Of a stretch of DNA of 64,000 bases, positions 8,208-15,999 are shown piece after piece. The position numbers and the translations under genes are program-made. Origin of the DNA: an uncultured Tissierellia bacterium (GTDB lineage: Bacteria; Bacillota; Clostridia; Tissierellales; Tissierellaceae); the NCBI GenBank assembly GCA_946402705.1, contig CAMIXG010000007.1, forward strand, positions 1-64,000, written 5' to 3'. The notes under the pieces were generated by a model that searched no databases, had not been told where the DNA came from, and was given only the letters and a program-made list of their open reading frames with translations. Position 1 is the stretch's first letter. Every line of letters begins with the position of its first letter.

Positions 8208-8705
8208 ATGAAATTAATTTACTTTTTACCAGTTGTAATAGTGCTTGTAGGTGGATTTTTATATAGTAAGAAAAAGATGAAGGAAATGGCAGATAATTAT
8301 GCAAATGTCAAAGACTTTTCTCAAGAACATCCCAATGTTGCAAGAGTCTATATTTTTGGAAAACAAGGGATAAAGGATGAAGCTATACATTTACACAAGA
8401 TTAATGGGGAAACTTTTATTAATTATGAAAAACCAAATTTAACAGAAGTTCACCAAGGTGAAAAATGGCAAATGATTATGATGGAGCAAAATAAAAAAAA
8501 TTATATTGGATTTTATGCACTACCTGGAGAACATACTATGAATATTTCTTATATAAATAGTCGCCCAGGAGTTATTTATAAATCAGTATCGGAATATACA
8601 GATAAGATTGATTTTGATTTTGCTGTTGAAGAAAATAAAAAATATTTATTATCCTTTGATACAGATATTAACAAGTTTATATTTGAGGAGGTTACTGATA
8701 TTTAA
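8208..8705 (+). CDS. Membrane-anchored protein of unknown function
   Basis: I do not recognise this 165-residue protein. It has one N-terminal membrane segment (about residues 3-19, IYFLPVVIVLVGGFLYS) followed by Lys residues, then a soluble, probably beta-rich domain with a YIFGKQG strand and a YIGFYALPGEHTMNISY stretch reminiscent of small beta-sandwich lipoprotein-like domains. GGGAGG precedes ATG 8208. The next gene starts 2 bp after its stop codon, so the two are probably co-translated partners. Confidence 0.6.
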   Translation: MKLIYFLPVVIVLVGGFLYSKKKMKEMADNYANVKDFSQEHPNVARVYIFGKQGIKDEAIHLHKINGETFINYEKPNLTEVHQGEKWQMIMMEQNKKNYIGFYALPGEHTMNISYINSRPGVIYKSVSEYTDKIDFDFAVEENKKYLLSFDTDINKFIFEEVTDI

Positions 8706-8707
8706 TT

Positions 8708-9193
8708 ATGGAAAAACAGAAATTTTCTCCAAGTATTTTAGTCCTTATAAAATTTATAATTGTTATGACTGTGCCATTTTTTTTCGTAGCATCAGTGGTC
8801 TTTCTATTTACAAATATAAGCTTTAAACTACCAATGGAGTATAGCATAGCAGCTATTGGAGCTATTTTAATGGTATTTATAATTTATATTTACTATAAAA
8901 TGAGTATAAAAGTTGTTATAGAAAATGATAGGATTTTTATAAAAAAATTATTTATAACTAGAATTGATGATAATATTCATGATTTGAAGTTTGATGGATT
9001 TGTATCATCTGGAATCTATTCAGATCAATATGGAAATAAATCTATTTTAAAAACTCTATTTACTCCATCCAAGGTAAGATTTGTATTTAGTAATGGAGGA
9101 AGTAGGATAAAGATTGATGCAAGTGGTCTTGGTCAAACAAGAGGAGAAGAATGCATAAGAGCAATATATAATACAGGAATAAAAGGATTTTAA
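8708..9193 (+). CDS. Two-TM protein with PH-like domain, unknown function
   Basis: A 161-residue protein with two membrane segments (about 10-33 and 42-63) and a C-terminal beta-rich part beginning KVVIENDRIFIKK, an arrangement like bacterial PH-domain membrane proteins. The family assignment is tentative. It follows the 8208-8705 gene by 2 bp; the nearest AGGAGG lies inside the end of that gene, about 16 nt upstream, which suggests translational coupling. Confidence 0.6.
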   Translation: MEKQKFSPSILVLIKFIIVMTVPFFFVASVVFLFTNISFKLPMEYSIAAIGAILMVFIIYIYYKMSIKVVIENDRIFIKKLFITRIDDNIHDLKFDGFVSSGIYSDQYGNKSILKTLFTPSKVRFVFSNGGSRIKIDASGLGQTRGEECIRAIYNTGIKGF

Positions 9194-9220
9194 GGGAGCT
9201 AGATTATCTAGCTCCTTTTA
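9194..9220. terminator. Weak shared terminator between convergent genes
   Basis: GGAGCTAGA/TCTAGCTCC stem with a TTA loop and a short T4 tract, between the unknown membrane gene pair and the convergent acetyltransferase gene. Confidence 0.6.
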
Positions 9221-9706
9221 TATTTTAAGTAGCATATCATACCATGTGGCAGCACCTAAGTTTGAATTGGATAGACCAATATTTTCAAAGCCAAAAGCTT
9301 GATAGTAATTTATTAGTTCTTTTTTGCAGGTTAGGCTAATAGATTTTTTATTGTTATTTTTTGAAAAATCTATCATAGTAGCCATAAGTTTTTTTCCAAT
9401 GTGGTATTTTCTATACTCGGGTACTACACCAAAACCTAAAACAAGTTGAAACTCATTATCTTTTCTGTGATAAGATACATCAGAATATAAGTCATCATTA
9501 AAGATATTGGAGGCTGAAGATGCGCCGTGTATGTAACCTACTAATTTTCCTTCTATTTCAGCTACAAAAAAAGACTCAGGATAACTTGTTATTCTATTAA
9601 AAAAATCAAGTTTACTACCAGATTCAGCTAGGGAAAAACATATATACTCCATTTCAGAGACTCTATCTAAGTCCTTAATCGTAACATTTCTTATAGAAAA
9701 ATCCAT
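9218..9706 (-). CDS. GNAT-family N-acetyltransferase
   Basis: A 162-residue acetyl-CoA-dependent acyltransferase. The GNAT signature is VVPEYRKYHIGKKLM, with the R-x-x-x-I-G-K acetyl-CoA pyrophosphate loop. It is followed by SLTCKKELINYYQAFGFEN, the C-terminal motif B region typical of arylalkylamine/amino-acid acetyltransferases. I use ATG 9706, which has GGAGGGG just upstream; the longer in-frame reading to 9778 runs through a terminator hairpin. Substrate unknown. Confidence 0.8.
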   Translation of the reverse strand: MDFSIRNVTIKDLDRVSEMEYICFSLAESGSKLDFFNRITSYPESFFVAEIEGKLVGYIHGASSASNIFNDDLYSDVSYHRKDNEFQLVLGFGVVPEYRKYHIGKKLMATMIDFSKNNNKKSISLTCKKELINYYQAFGFENIGLSNSNLGAATWYDMLLKI

Positions 9707-9718
9707 AAAACCCCTCCT

Positions 9719-9755
9719 AAAATAAAATAAGCCTAGGATATAGATCCTAGACTTA
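9719..9755 (-). terminator. Intrinsic terminator of mgtA
   Basis: AAGCCTAGGAT/ATCCTAGACTT stem with an ATAG loop. On the minus strand it is followed by TATTTTATTT, just after the mgtA stop codon. Confidence 0.75.
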
Positions 9756-9761
9756 TTTATA

Positions 9762-12380
9762 TTATAACCATGTGCCAAATTTTTTGATATAAATTCTTTT
9801 CATTATTTCAGTTAATCCTACATAACCTACTAATATTCCGATTAACCAAGGGAAGTAGGATAATGGTAGAGGTAATAGACCTATATGGCTACCTACAAAA
9901 GTGTAAGGTAATATAATTCCAATTGCCATAATAATTATAGTCATTATAGTAAGAGGTCTAGCTGCTCTACTTTCCAAAAATGGTACTTTTTCAGTTCTAA
10001 GAAGATGAACTATTAGAGTTTGAGTAAGAAGTCCTACAACAAACCAACCAGATTGGAAAAGTGGTGCCATAGCTACATTATTTGCCTTAAATATAAAGTA
10101 CATTATGGCAAAAGTTAAGATATCAAAAATAGATGATACAGGTCCTATATAAACCATAAATCTACCAATATCCTTGGCATTCCATTTTTGTGGTTTTGCC
10201 AGATATTCTTCATCCATATTATCCCAAGGTATAGCTATTTGAGATATACTATATAGTAGATTTTGTGTTAAAAGTTGTAAAGGTAGCATAGGTAAAAATG
10301 GTAAGAATGCAGATGCTACCAAGACTGAAAATACATTTCCAAAGTTGGAACTAACAGTCATTTTTATATATTTTATAATATTTCCAAAAACTCTTCTACC
10401 TTCTAGGACACCAGTTTCTAATACTGCTAAATCTTTTTCAAGCAAGATTAGATCAGCAGATTCTTTGGCTATATCCACAGCTGTATCAACAGAAATTCCA
10501 ACATCAGCTGTTTTTAAAGAAGGTGCATCATTGATGCCATCACCTAAAAACCCAACAACATGATTTTCATCTTGTAGTATATGGATAATTCTTTCTTTTT
10601 GCAGGGGTGATAATTTGGCAAAAATGTTATTTTCTTTTAAAACTTCATAGATTTCTCCATCAGTCATATTATCAATGTCATTACCAAGTAATATTTTATC
10701 AGATGATATGCCCACATCTTCACATACTTTCTTAGTCACAAACTCATTGTCTCCTGTTAAAACTTTTACAGTTACACCATGTTTAACAAGCGATTTTATA
10801 GTAGGCTTAGCACTTTCTTTTGGTGGATCAAGAAAAGCCATATATCCTATTAAAACCATTTCAGACTCATCTTTTACAGAAAATACATTTACATCTGGAA
10901 TATCATTTTTCTGAGCTACACCAATAACCCTCATTCCATCTAAATTCATAGATTTCACTGAGTCTAGAACTTCAGTTTTTATCTCATCAGTTAAAGGGAT
11001 AACACCCTCTCCAGTGTCTATTAAAGTAGATATAGATAAAATTTCTTCCAAAGCTCCTTTAGTTATAAGCTGTCTTTTGTTATCCTTACTTTTTAAAACA
11101 ACAGACATTCTCCTTCTTTCAAAATCAAAAGGTATTTCATCGATTTTTTCATAGAAGTTATTTAGACTGGATAGGCCTTCTTTGTTTCCCCTATTTATAA
11201 CAGCTATATCCATTAGATTTTTTAGTCCAGTTTGGAAGTAACTATTTAAATATCCATGTTTCAAAACTTTCATATCTTCTTGTTCATTAACATTTAGATA
11301 TTTTTCTAAAACAATTTGGTCCAGTGTAAGGGTACCTGTTTTATCAGTACATAAAATATCCATAGCTCCAAAATTTTGTATAGAAGAAAGATTTTTAACA
11401 ACTATTTTTTTACTAGAAAGAGTATTAGCTCCCTTAGCTAGATTTGATGAAACAATAGTTGGTAACATCTCTGGTGTAAGTCCAACTGCTATTGAGATTG
11501 AGAATAAAAAGGCTGATAACCAATCTCCCTTAGTTATACCATTAATTACAAAGACTACTGGAACCATTATTAACATAAATTTAATCAATAGATAGCTAAC
11601 AGATTTAACCCCTGTTTCAAAACTTGTCTCAGCTGGGTTGTGAGTAAGTGTCTCAGCTATAGAGCCAAAATAAGTTTCATTTCCTGTAGCGATTATTATA
11701 CCTGTACAAGAACCACTTATAACTGTTGTCCCCATAAGACAGATATTATTTAACTCATCTATATTTTTTTCTTCTAGTTTATCAAACTCCTTAGTAGTTT
11801 TTTCTACAGCATTTGATTCACCAGTAAGTGATGACTGATTTATAAATAAATCCTGGCAGGATATAATTCTCAAATCTCCTGGAATAATATCTCCAGCAGA
11901 TAATCTTATAATATCACCTGGTACTAGGTCTTCCATATCTATGTCTGAAGTCTTACCATCACGAAGAACTGTAGATTTTGTTGTAACCATATCTTGTAAT
12001 TTTTCACTAGTTATAGTTGAATCATATTCTTGGATAAATTGTATAACTACAGCTATTAGAATCATTACACCAATTATTATAATTGTTGCATAAGATTTTT
12101 CGCCAATTGGTGCAAATTGGACATCAGTAAAATAAGAAATAATAACTATTCCAATTAAAATTAATATAAAAGGGTCTAAAAATAGGCTTAAAAATTTAAC
12201 CAGTAAAGATTTATCATTTTTATAGCTAATTTTATTTTCTCCATATATGTCCTTGTTATTTTCAACCATATCTAAATTTAGGCCATTGATATTTGAATTA
12301 AACATTGTAAAAATGTCATTGATTGATTTTGAACTTATCTCTTGTAGGTAGTTTTTAATATTGTTAAAGTTTTTTTTCAT
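9762..12380 (-). CDS. mgtA: Magnesium-translocating P-type ATPase
   Basis: P-type ATPase of 872 residues that imports Mg2+ across the membrane. Visible motifs: TGES in the actuator domain, phosphorylation motif DKTGTLT, KGALEEIL in the nucleotide domain, and GDGINDAPSL in the hinge. Membrane segments lie in pairs near residues 65-115 and 265-315 and in a C-terminal group that includes the SNFGNVFSVL and LPLQLLTQNLLYSISQ stretches typical of MgtA/MgtB. ATG 12380 is chosen with GGGGGTG 7-8 nt upstream; an upstream TTG would overlap that site. Expression is probably controlled by the M-box leader and terminator upstream. Confidence 0.93.
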   Translation of the reverse strand: MKKNFNNIKNYLQEISSKSINDIFTMFNSNINGLNLDMVENNKDIYGENKISYKNDKSLLVKFLSLFLDPFILILIGIVIISYFTDVQFAPIGEKSYATIIIIGVMILIAVVIQFIQEYDSTITSEKLQDMVTTKSTVLRDGKTSDIDMEDLVPGDIIRLSAGDIIPGDLRIISCQDLFINQSSLTGESNAVEKTTKEFDKLEEKNIDELNNICLMGTTVISGSCTGIIIATGNETYFGSIAETLTHNPAETSFETGVKSVSYLLIKFMLIMVPVVFVINGITKGDWLSAFLFSISIAVGLTPEMLPTIVSSNLAKGANTLSSKKIVVKNLSSIQNFGAMDILCTDKTGTLTLDQIVLEKYLNVNEQEDMKVLKHGYLNSYFQTGLKNLMDIAVINRGNKEGLSSLNNFYEKIDEIPFDFERRRMSVVLKSKDNKRQLITKGALEEILSISTLIDTGEGVIPLTDEIKTEVLDSVKSMNLDGMRVIGVAQKNDIPDVNVFSVKDESEMVLIGYMAFLDPPKESAKPTIKSLVKHGVTVKVLTGDNEFVTKKVCEDVGISSDKILLGNDIDNMTDGEIYEVLKENNIFAKLSPLQKERIIHILQDENHVVGFLGDGINDAPSLKTADVGISVDTAVDIAKESADLILLEKDLAVLETGVLEGRRVFGNIIKYIKMTVSSNFGNVFSVLVASAFLPFLPMLPLQLLTQNLLYSISQIAIPWDNMDEEYLAKPQKWNAKDIGRFMVYIGPVSSIFDILTFAIMYFIFKANNVAMAPLFQSGWFVVGLLTQTLIVHLLRTEKVPFLESRAARPLTIMTIIIMAIGIILPYTFVGSHIGLLPLPLSYFPWLIGILVGYVGLTEIMKRIYIKKFGTWL

Positions 12381-12474
12381 AAAAAACACCCCCAAAAATA
12401 AATTATTGAATTGTTTACTAAAATTTTAAAGAAAAGTCTTTAGAAATGTTATAAATAAGAATTTTTAATCTAAA

Positions 12475-12531
12475 CTATCTTATATATTTATTAAAACACT
12501 TGTAAAGACTCTTAATACTATGACCACTCAT
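12475..12531 (-). CDS. 18-codon leader ORF upstream of mgtA
   Basis: A very short ORF, MSGHSIKSLYKCFNKYIR, lies between the M-box terminator and mgtA. It has an excellent ribosome binding site (AGGAGGTG, 5 nt before ATG 12531) and ends at TAG about 95 nt before the mgtA start. The peptide is basic and could form an amphipathic helix. It may be a regulatory leader peptide or a small protein acting on the transporter. Leader peptides govern mgtA in Salmonella (MgtL), but this sequence is not related to it as far as I can see. Confidence 0.5.
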   Translation of the reverse strand: MSGHSIKSLYKCFNKYIR

Positions 12532-12542
12532 ACTAACACCTC

Positions 12543-12588
12543 CTAAAAAATAAAATAATCCTTTAAAAAATAGCTCTCTAAAGGATTT
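12543..12588 (-). terminator. M-box expression-platform terminator
   Basis: On the minus strand AATCCTTTA and TAAAGGATT pair around a roughly 14-nt loop, followed by ATTTTATTTTTT. It lies between the aptamer and the leader ORF/mgtA, where Mg2+ binding would favour termination. Confidence 0.75.
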
Positions 12589-12597
12589 GATAAAAAA

Positions 12598-12745
12598 TTC
12601 GTTCAAGTTTTAGCTCAATAAGGCTTGAAATTGCATTAGATTTGCCTTGAAACGACAAAATCTGCTAACCAGTGCAGAGTGTCTCCACCCTTTTACGGCA
12701 GCAACCCGTATCCTTAAAGTAACCTCACCTACCGAGAGTATTAAG
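12598..12745 (-). ncRNA. M-box (ykoK-type) magnesium riboswitch
   Basis: On the minus strand the leader contains GGTAGGTGAGGTTACT, then GGGTTGCTGCCG, then AATGCAA and GAGCTAAAACTTGAACGAA. This order and spacing match the M-box consensus (UAGGUGAGG..., the CUGCC segment, AAUGCA, GCUAAA near the closing stem). It precedes an intrinsic terminator and mgtA, the classic M-box target. The P1 pairing could not be fully resolved by eye. Confidence 0.85.
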
Positions 12746-12842
12746 TTCAAGTATATTGTATTAGATTTTTTATAAAAGTCAAATAAAATTTTATTTTTTA
12801 TTATGATATAATAGGGATATATTATATGGAAAGGTAGTTAAT

Positions 12843-13961
12843 ATGGAGAAATTAAAGAATATATTAAAGGGAAAAAAATTTAAAATAGGTATAGGTTCAG
12901 TAATTTTATTTATAGTTATATTTATTGCCATAAATAATTTAAATAAGGGTGGAATAGTATTAAAAGGCGATGATGATACTGTAGAACAAATGGTTTTATC
13001 TGAGTTTGACAAGATAGAAAATAAGCAGGGGAATAAATTTGGTATCTATAATGAGTATCTATACAAGTGGGAAAATGGAAAAATATTTCTTAGAAACCTA
13101 GAAAAAGAAGGGGATAGTTATAATTTATCACTAAATATTTCTACTCCAATAATAGTACCAGGTAGTAAGTACTTATTTGTTACAAATCCTGAAGAGGGAA
13201 TTATATATTATGTAAATTCTAAGGGAGAGATGGTTGAGAGAATGCCTCTTAATCAGCCGATTTTTAGTGTTAAAGAAGAAAATGATAATCTGATATATCA
13301 TACTAAGAAGTATGATGATGAAAGTATTGGAATAATTGATAGTGAATTAAATAATGTTATGAAATATGATTATAATGGCGAAACAGTACTAGAGTATGAT
13401 TATTATCCAAACAACAATAAGGTAGCAATTGCAGTGCTTAATGTGGATGAAAAATCTATAGGAACAAGATTGGATTTATATACAAACTTAAAGGATAAGG
13501 AAACCATATATTTTGATAAGGAAGTAGTAACTAAATTAAAATATATAAATTTGGGAAATTTATTAGTTTTAACTGATAATAATTTATATTATATATCTGA
13601 AAATGAAGTGGTTTGGCAAAAAGACTTACCTTTGGCAAAGGATATTTTAGTTACTGGTAGCAAGATACATGTTCTATATGGAAATCACCTTATGGAGTTA
13701 GATACCAATGGGGAAGAAAAGAAAAATATAACCTTATCTAACCAGTACAATAGACTTACAGGTTTAGAGGGCAAGATGTTCTCTGAAAATCTAATAGCCT
13801 ATAATGATAGTGAACTTGTTTTGATAAAAAATGGAGAAGAAGTATTAAAACATAATCAGGACATATCAAGGGTTGATACATGGAAGGACACTATATTTAT
13901 ATTAGATAGAACTAAGTATGGATTTTTTAAAGAAGAAATCAAGGAAAAAACAAATAAATAA
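12843..13961 (+). CDS. Membrane-anchored beta-propeller-like protein (DUF5711-like)
   Basis: A 372-residue protein with an N-terminal membrane anchor (about 16-31, GSVILFIVIFIAINNL) and an extracytoplasmic domain of repeated short beta strands with phrases such as GKIFLRNL, EGIIYYVNSKGEMVE, NNLYYISENEVVW and NHLMELDTNGEEK. These read like blades of a propeller. The pattern fits the DUF5711 family of Firmicutes; that label is from memory. It is followed 17 bp later by mscS, so envelope function is likely. TATAAT-like sequence and GGAAAGG precede the start. Confidence 0.65.
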   Translation: MEKLKNILKGKKFKIGIGSVILFIVIFIAINNLNKGGIVLKGDDDTVEQMVLSEFDKIENKQGNKFGIYNEYLYKWENGKIFLRNLEKEGDSYNLSLNISTPIIVPGSKYLFVTNPEEGIIYYVNSKGEMVERMPLNQPIFSVKEENDNLIYHTKKYDDESIGIIDSELNNVMKYDYNGETVLEYDYYPNNNKVAIAVLNVDEKSIGTRLDLYTNLKDKETIYFDKEVVTKLKYINLGNLLVLTDNNLYYISENEVVWQKDLPLAKDILVTGSKIHVLYGNHLMELDTNGEEKKNITLSNQYNRLTGLEGKMFSENLIAYNDSELVLIKNGEEVLKHNQDISRVDTWKDTIFILDRTKYGFFKEEIKEKTNK

Positions 13962-13978
13962 TATGGGAGAGTGAAATT

Positions 13979-14827
13979 GTGCTTCAAATTAGAAGATTTA
14001 GAAGTCATTTTTTAAATGCAGCAGGTAATCCTAATATATTTGGAAAAATAGTAATTGCAATTGGTATAGCCATAGCCGCCAAAATTGTTGTAGCTATTTT
14101 ACATAAGCTTATAACTAGGACAATAGATAGGCAAAAAAAGGCAAATACCAAGATAAATCCTAGAAGAATGGATACTATTGGAGGATTAATAAATCAGGTA
14201 GTTAAATTTTTAATATATTTCTACGCAATAATTAGCATATTAAATAATTTTAGCATAGATACGAAATCTATTTTAGCTACAGCTGGAATAGGGGGAGTTG
14301 CCATAGGTTTTGGAGCTCAATCTCTAATAAAGGATGTTATATCTGGTTTTTTTGTACTTCAAGAAAACTCCTATGTAGTTGGAGATTATGTAATACTTCA
14401 AAAGAATTTCCAAGGTTATGTTGAGGAGATGAATCTTAGAATAACAAGGGTGAGAGCCTTATCAGGGGAACTTCATACACTTCCAAATGGTTATATAACA
14501 GAGATAACTAATATGAGTAGGGGTTCTCAAGTTGCAGTAAGTATGTTCCCCATAGCCTATGAAGAAAACATAGATGAAGCTATAGATGTTTTAAGCGCCA
14601 TGTGTGAAGAAGTAAAAAGAGAGTATAGGGATATTTTAGTTGCTGGACCTCAAGTTGATGGAGTGGAAAATTTTATGGATAATTCTTATATGATAAGAGT
14701 TAGTGGTTTTGCCAAAACAGCGAAACATTGGACTATCCAAAAGGCATTAAATAAAAAGGGAAAAGAGTATTTAGATGAAGCAGGTATTGAAATACCTTAT
14801 CCAAAAGTAGAATTAATAAAACAATAG
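13979..14827 (+). CDS. mscS: MscS-family small-conductance mechanosensitive channel
   Basis: A 282-residue membrane channel that opens on membrane tension to release solutes. There are N-terminal membrane helices (about 20-45 and 65-90), a Gly/Ala-rich pore helix GIGGVAIGFGAQSLIKDVISGFF, and the beta domain starting YVVGDYVILQKNFQGYVEEMNLRIT with LPNGYI. All are hallmarks of MscS. It starts at GTG 13979 with GGGAGAG 7 nt upstream; its stop codon overlaps the DUF951 ribosome binding region. Confidence 0.93.
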   Translation: MLQIRRFRSHFLNAAGNPNIFGKIVIAIGIAIAAKIVVAILHKLITRTIDRQKKANTKINPRRMDTIGGLINQVVKFLIYFYAIISILNNFSIDTKSILATAGIGGVAIGFGAQSLIKDVISGFFVLQENSYVVGDYVILQKNFQGYVEEMNLRITRVRALSGELHTLPNGYITEITNMSRGSQVAVSMFPIAYEENIDEAIDVLSAMCEEVKREYRDILVAGPQVDGVENFMDNSYMIRVSGFAKTAKHWTIQKALNKKGKEYLDEAGIEIPYPKVELIKQ

Positions 14828-14838
14828 TGGAGGTATAT

Positions 14839-15072
14839 ATGATACTAAAGTATGAAGTGGGAGATAGGGTAACTCTTAAAAAAGGTCATCCTTGTGGAGA
14901 AAATAACTGGGAAATTAGCAGAACTGGAGTAGACATAAAATTAAAGTGTCTAGGCTGTGAAAGACAGATTTGGTTAACTAGAATAGAGTTTGAAAAAAGA
15001 GTTAGAAAAATATATGATCAAGAAAAAGATAAGATGGTAAGTATTGTTCATTATAGACAAGATGAAGAATAA
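14839..15072 (+). CDS. DUF951 family protein
   Basis: A 77-residue protein matching DUF951: VGDRVTLKKGHPCGENNWEI, DIKLKCLGCERQIWL and the RIEFEKRVRKI end. The HPCG and CxxC cysteines probably bind a metal. The function is unknown; in Firmicutes it often lies beside an mscS homologue and upstream of rpsF, as here. I start at ATG 14839 (GGAGG 5-6 nt upstream) rather than GTG 14827, which overlaps the mscS stop. Confidence 0.85.
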   Translation: MILKYEVGDRVTLKKGHPCGENNWEISRTGVDIKLKCLGCERQIWLTRIEFEKRVRKIYDQEKDKMVSIVHYRQDEE

Positions 15073-15107
15073 AAATAGCTATTAGATATAATCTAATAGC
15101 TATTTTT
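15071..15107. terminator. Bidirectional terminator after DUF951
   Basis: A 17-bp perfect stem (AAAAATAGCTATTAGAT and its complement) with an ATA loop. The A-run and T-run on the two sides serve both DUF951 and the convergent ywbE gene. Confidence 0.85.
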
Positions 15108-15300
15108 AGTTTAGTATTTCCTTAACTCTTCCAACTATACCACTTGTAAGCATGACTTTTATGCCATGAGGGTGATTTGGAGAATTGGTTAAGATTTTTT
15201 GAATTTCTCCTTGGGTTAGTTTACCAGTCTTTTGGTCTTGTTTTTGAACCACATTTACAAGAGCGCCTAATATTATATCTTTTCTATTTTTGTTATCCAA
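15106..15300 (-). CDS. ywbE: YwbE family protein
   Basis: A small conserved Firmicutes protein of unknown function (DUF2196), about 64 residues. NRKDIILGALVNVVQKQDQKTGKLTQG and ILTNSPNHPHGIKV with GIVGRVKEI match YwbE along its whole length. I place the start at TTG 15300 (DNKNRKD...), with a weak GGGATG behind it, because this gives the family's usual length and N-terminus. The ORF remains open to ATG 15336, which has no ribosome binding site, so the start is uncertain. Confidence 0.75.
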   Translation of the reverse strand: MDNKNRKDIILGALVNVVQKQDQKTGKLTQGEIQKILTNSPNHPHGIKVMLTSGIVGRVKEILN

Positions 15301-15370
15301 AATATCACATCCCATTAAAATTATATAATTACTCATTTAAAAAGATAGGCAGAGCCTATCTTTAATATAT

Positions 15371-15922
15371 TTAATAATATTTTGCCCTCTTACCACCAAT
15401 TAGTTTATCTCTAGTTCTAATCATGGAAAGATGAGCTTTACCAATTTCTTTAATATTAGATCTAACAACAACTCCAACCCTGTCTCTATCTATATGCATA
15501 CCAATAAAAGAATCACCAATATCAATACCAGCATATATTCTATGGCCATGTTCTATTACAACAGGATCTGAAAGTTTTTTCATAGCAGAAGTGGCAAATC
15601 CACCTCCAGCTTCACCAACAGGAACTACATTAACAGGCATAATATCATATTTTTCAGCATATTCCCTCTCTACAACCAAGGCCCTATTAAGGTGTTCACA
15701 GCACTGAACTACAGGATATAAATTATTTTCTTTCATTTTTTCTATAAAGGTTTTAACTATAATAGAAGAAACCTCTAGATTTGTTGCAGTACCAATACTT
15801 TCTCCAACAACTTCACTAGTACTTCCACCAAGAACCACAGCTTGATTTTTATCTAGCTTTGCCTCATCTAATAGTGTGTCTATTGCTAGTCTAAGATTTT
15901 CTTCAATTGAAATTAGGTCCAT
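15371..15922 (-). CDS. YwlG / TIGR01440 family protein
   Basis: A 183-residue conserved protein of unknown function (DUF436, YwlG in Bacillus). Matching phrases are VVLGGSTSEVVGESIGTATNLEV, VVQCCEHLNRALVVER, VPVGEAGGGFATSAM and HIDRDRVGVVVRSN. No signal peptide or membrane segment. GGAGG lies just upstream of ATG 15922. It lies upstream of ywbE on the same strand and is separated from it by a short spacer. Confidence 0.88.
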   Translation of the reverse strand: MDLISIEENLRLAIDTLLDEAKLDKNQAVVLGGSTSEVVGESIGTATNLEVSSIIVKTFIEKMKENNLYPVVQCCEHLNRALVVEREYAEKYDIMPVNVVPVGEAGGGFATSAMKKLSDPVVIEHGHRIYAGIDIGDSFIGMHIDRDRVGVVVRSNIKEIGKAHLSMIRTRDKLIGGKRAKYY

Positions 15923-15999
15923 AAAATAACCTCCTCATTGTTATTGTCTTATTATTTATGCTACAAATATTATAGCACAGAATAGCATCTAGTTAGTTT

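Noticed and set aside
9707..9778. N-terminal extension of the GNAT gene overlapping the end of mgtA
   Set aside because: It reads through the mgtA terminator hairpin and lacks a ribosome binding site; ATG 9706 has GGAGGGG at proper spacing.
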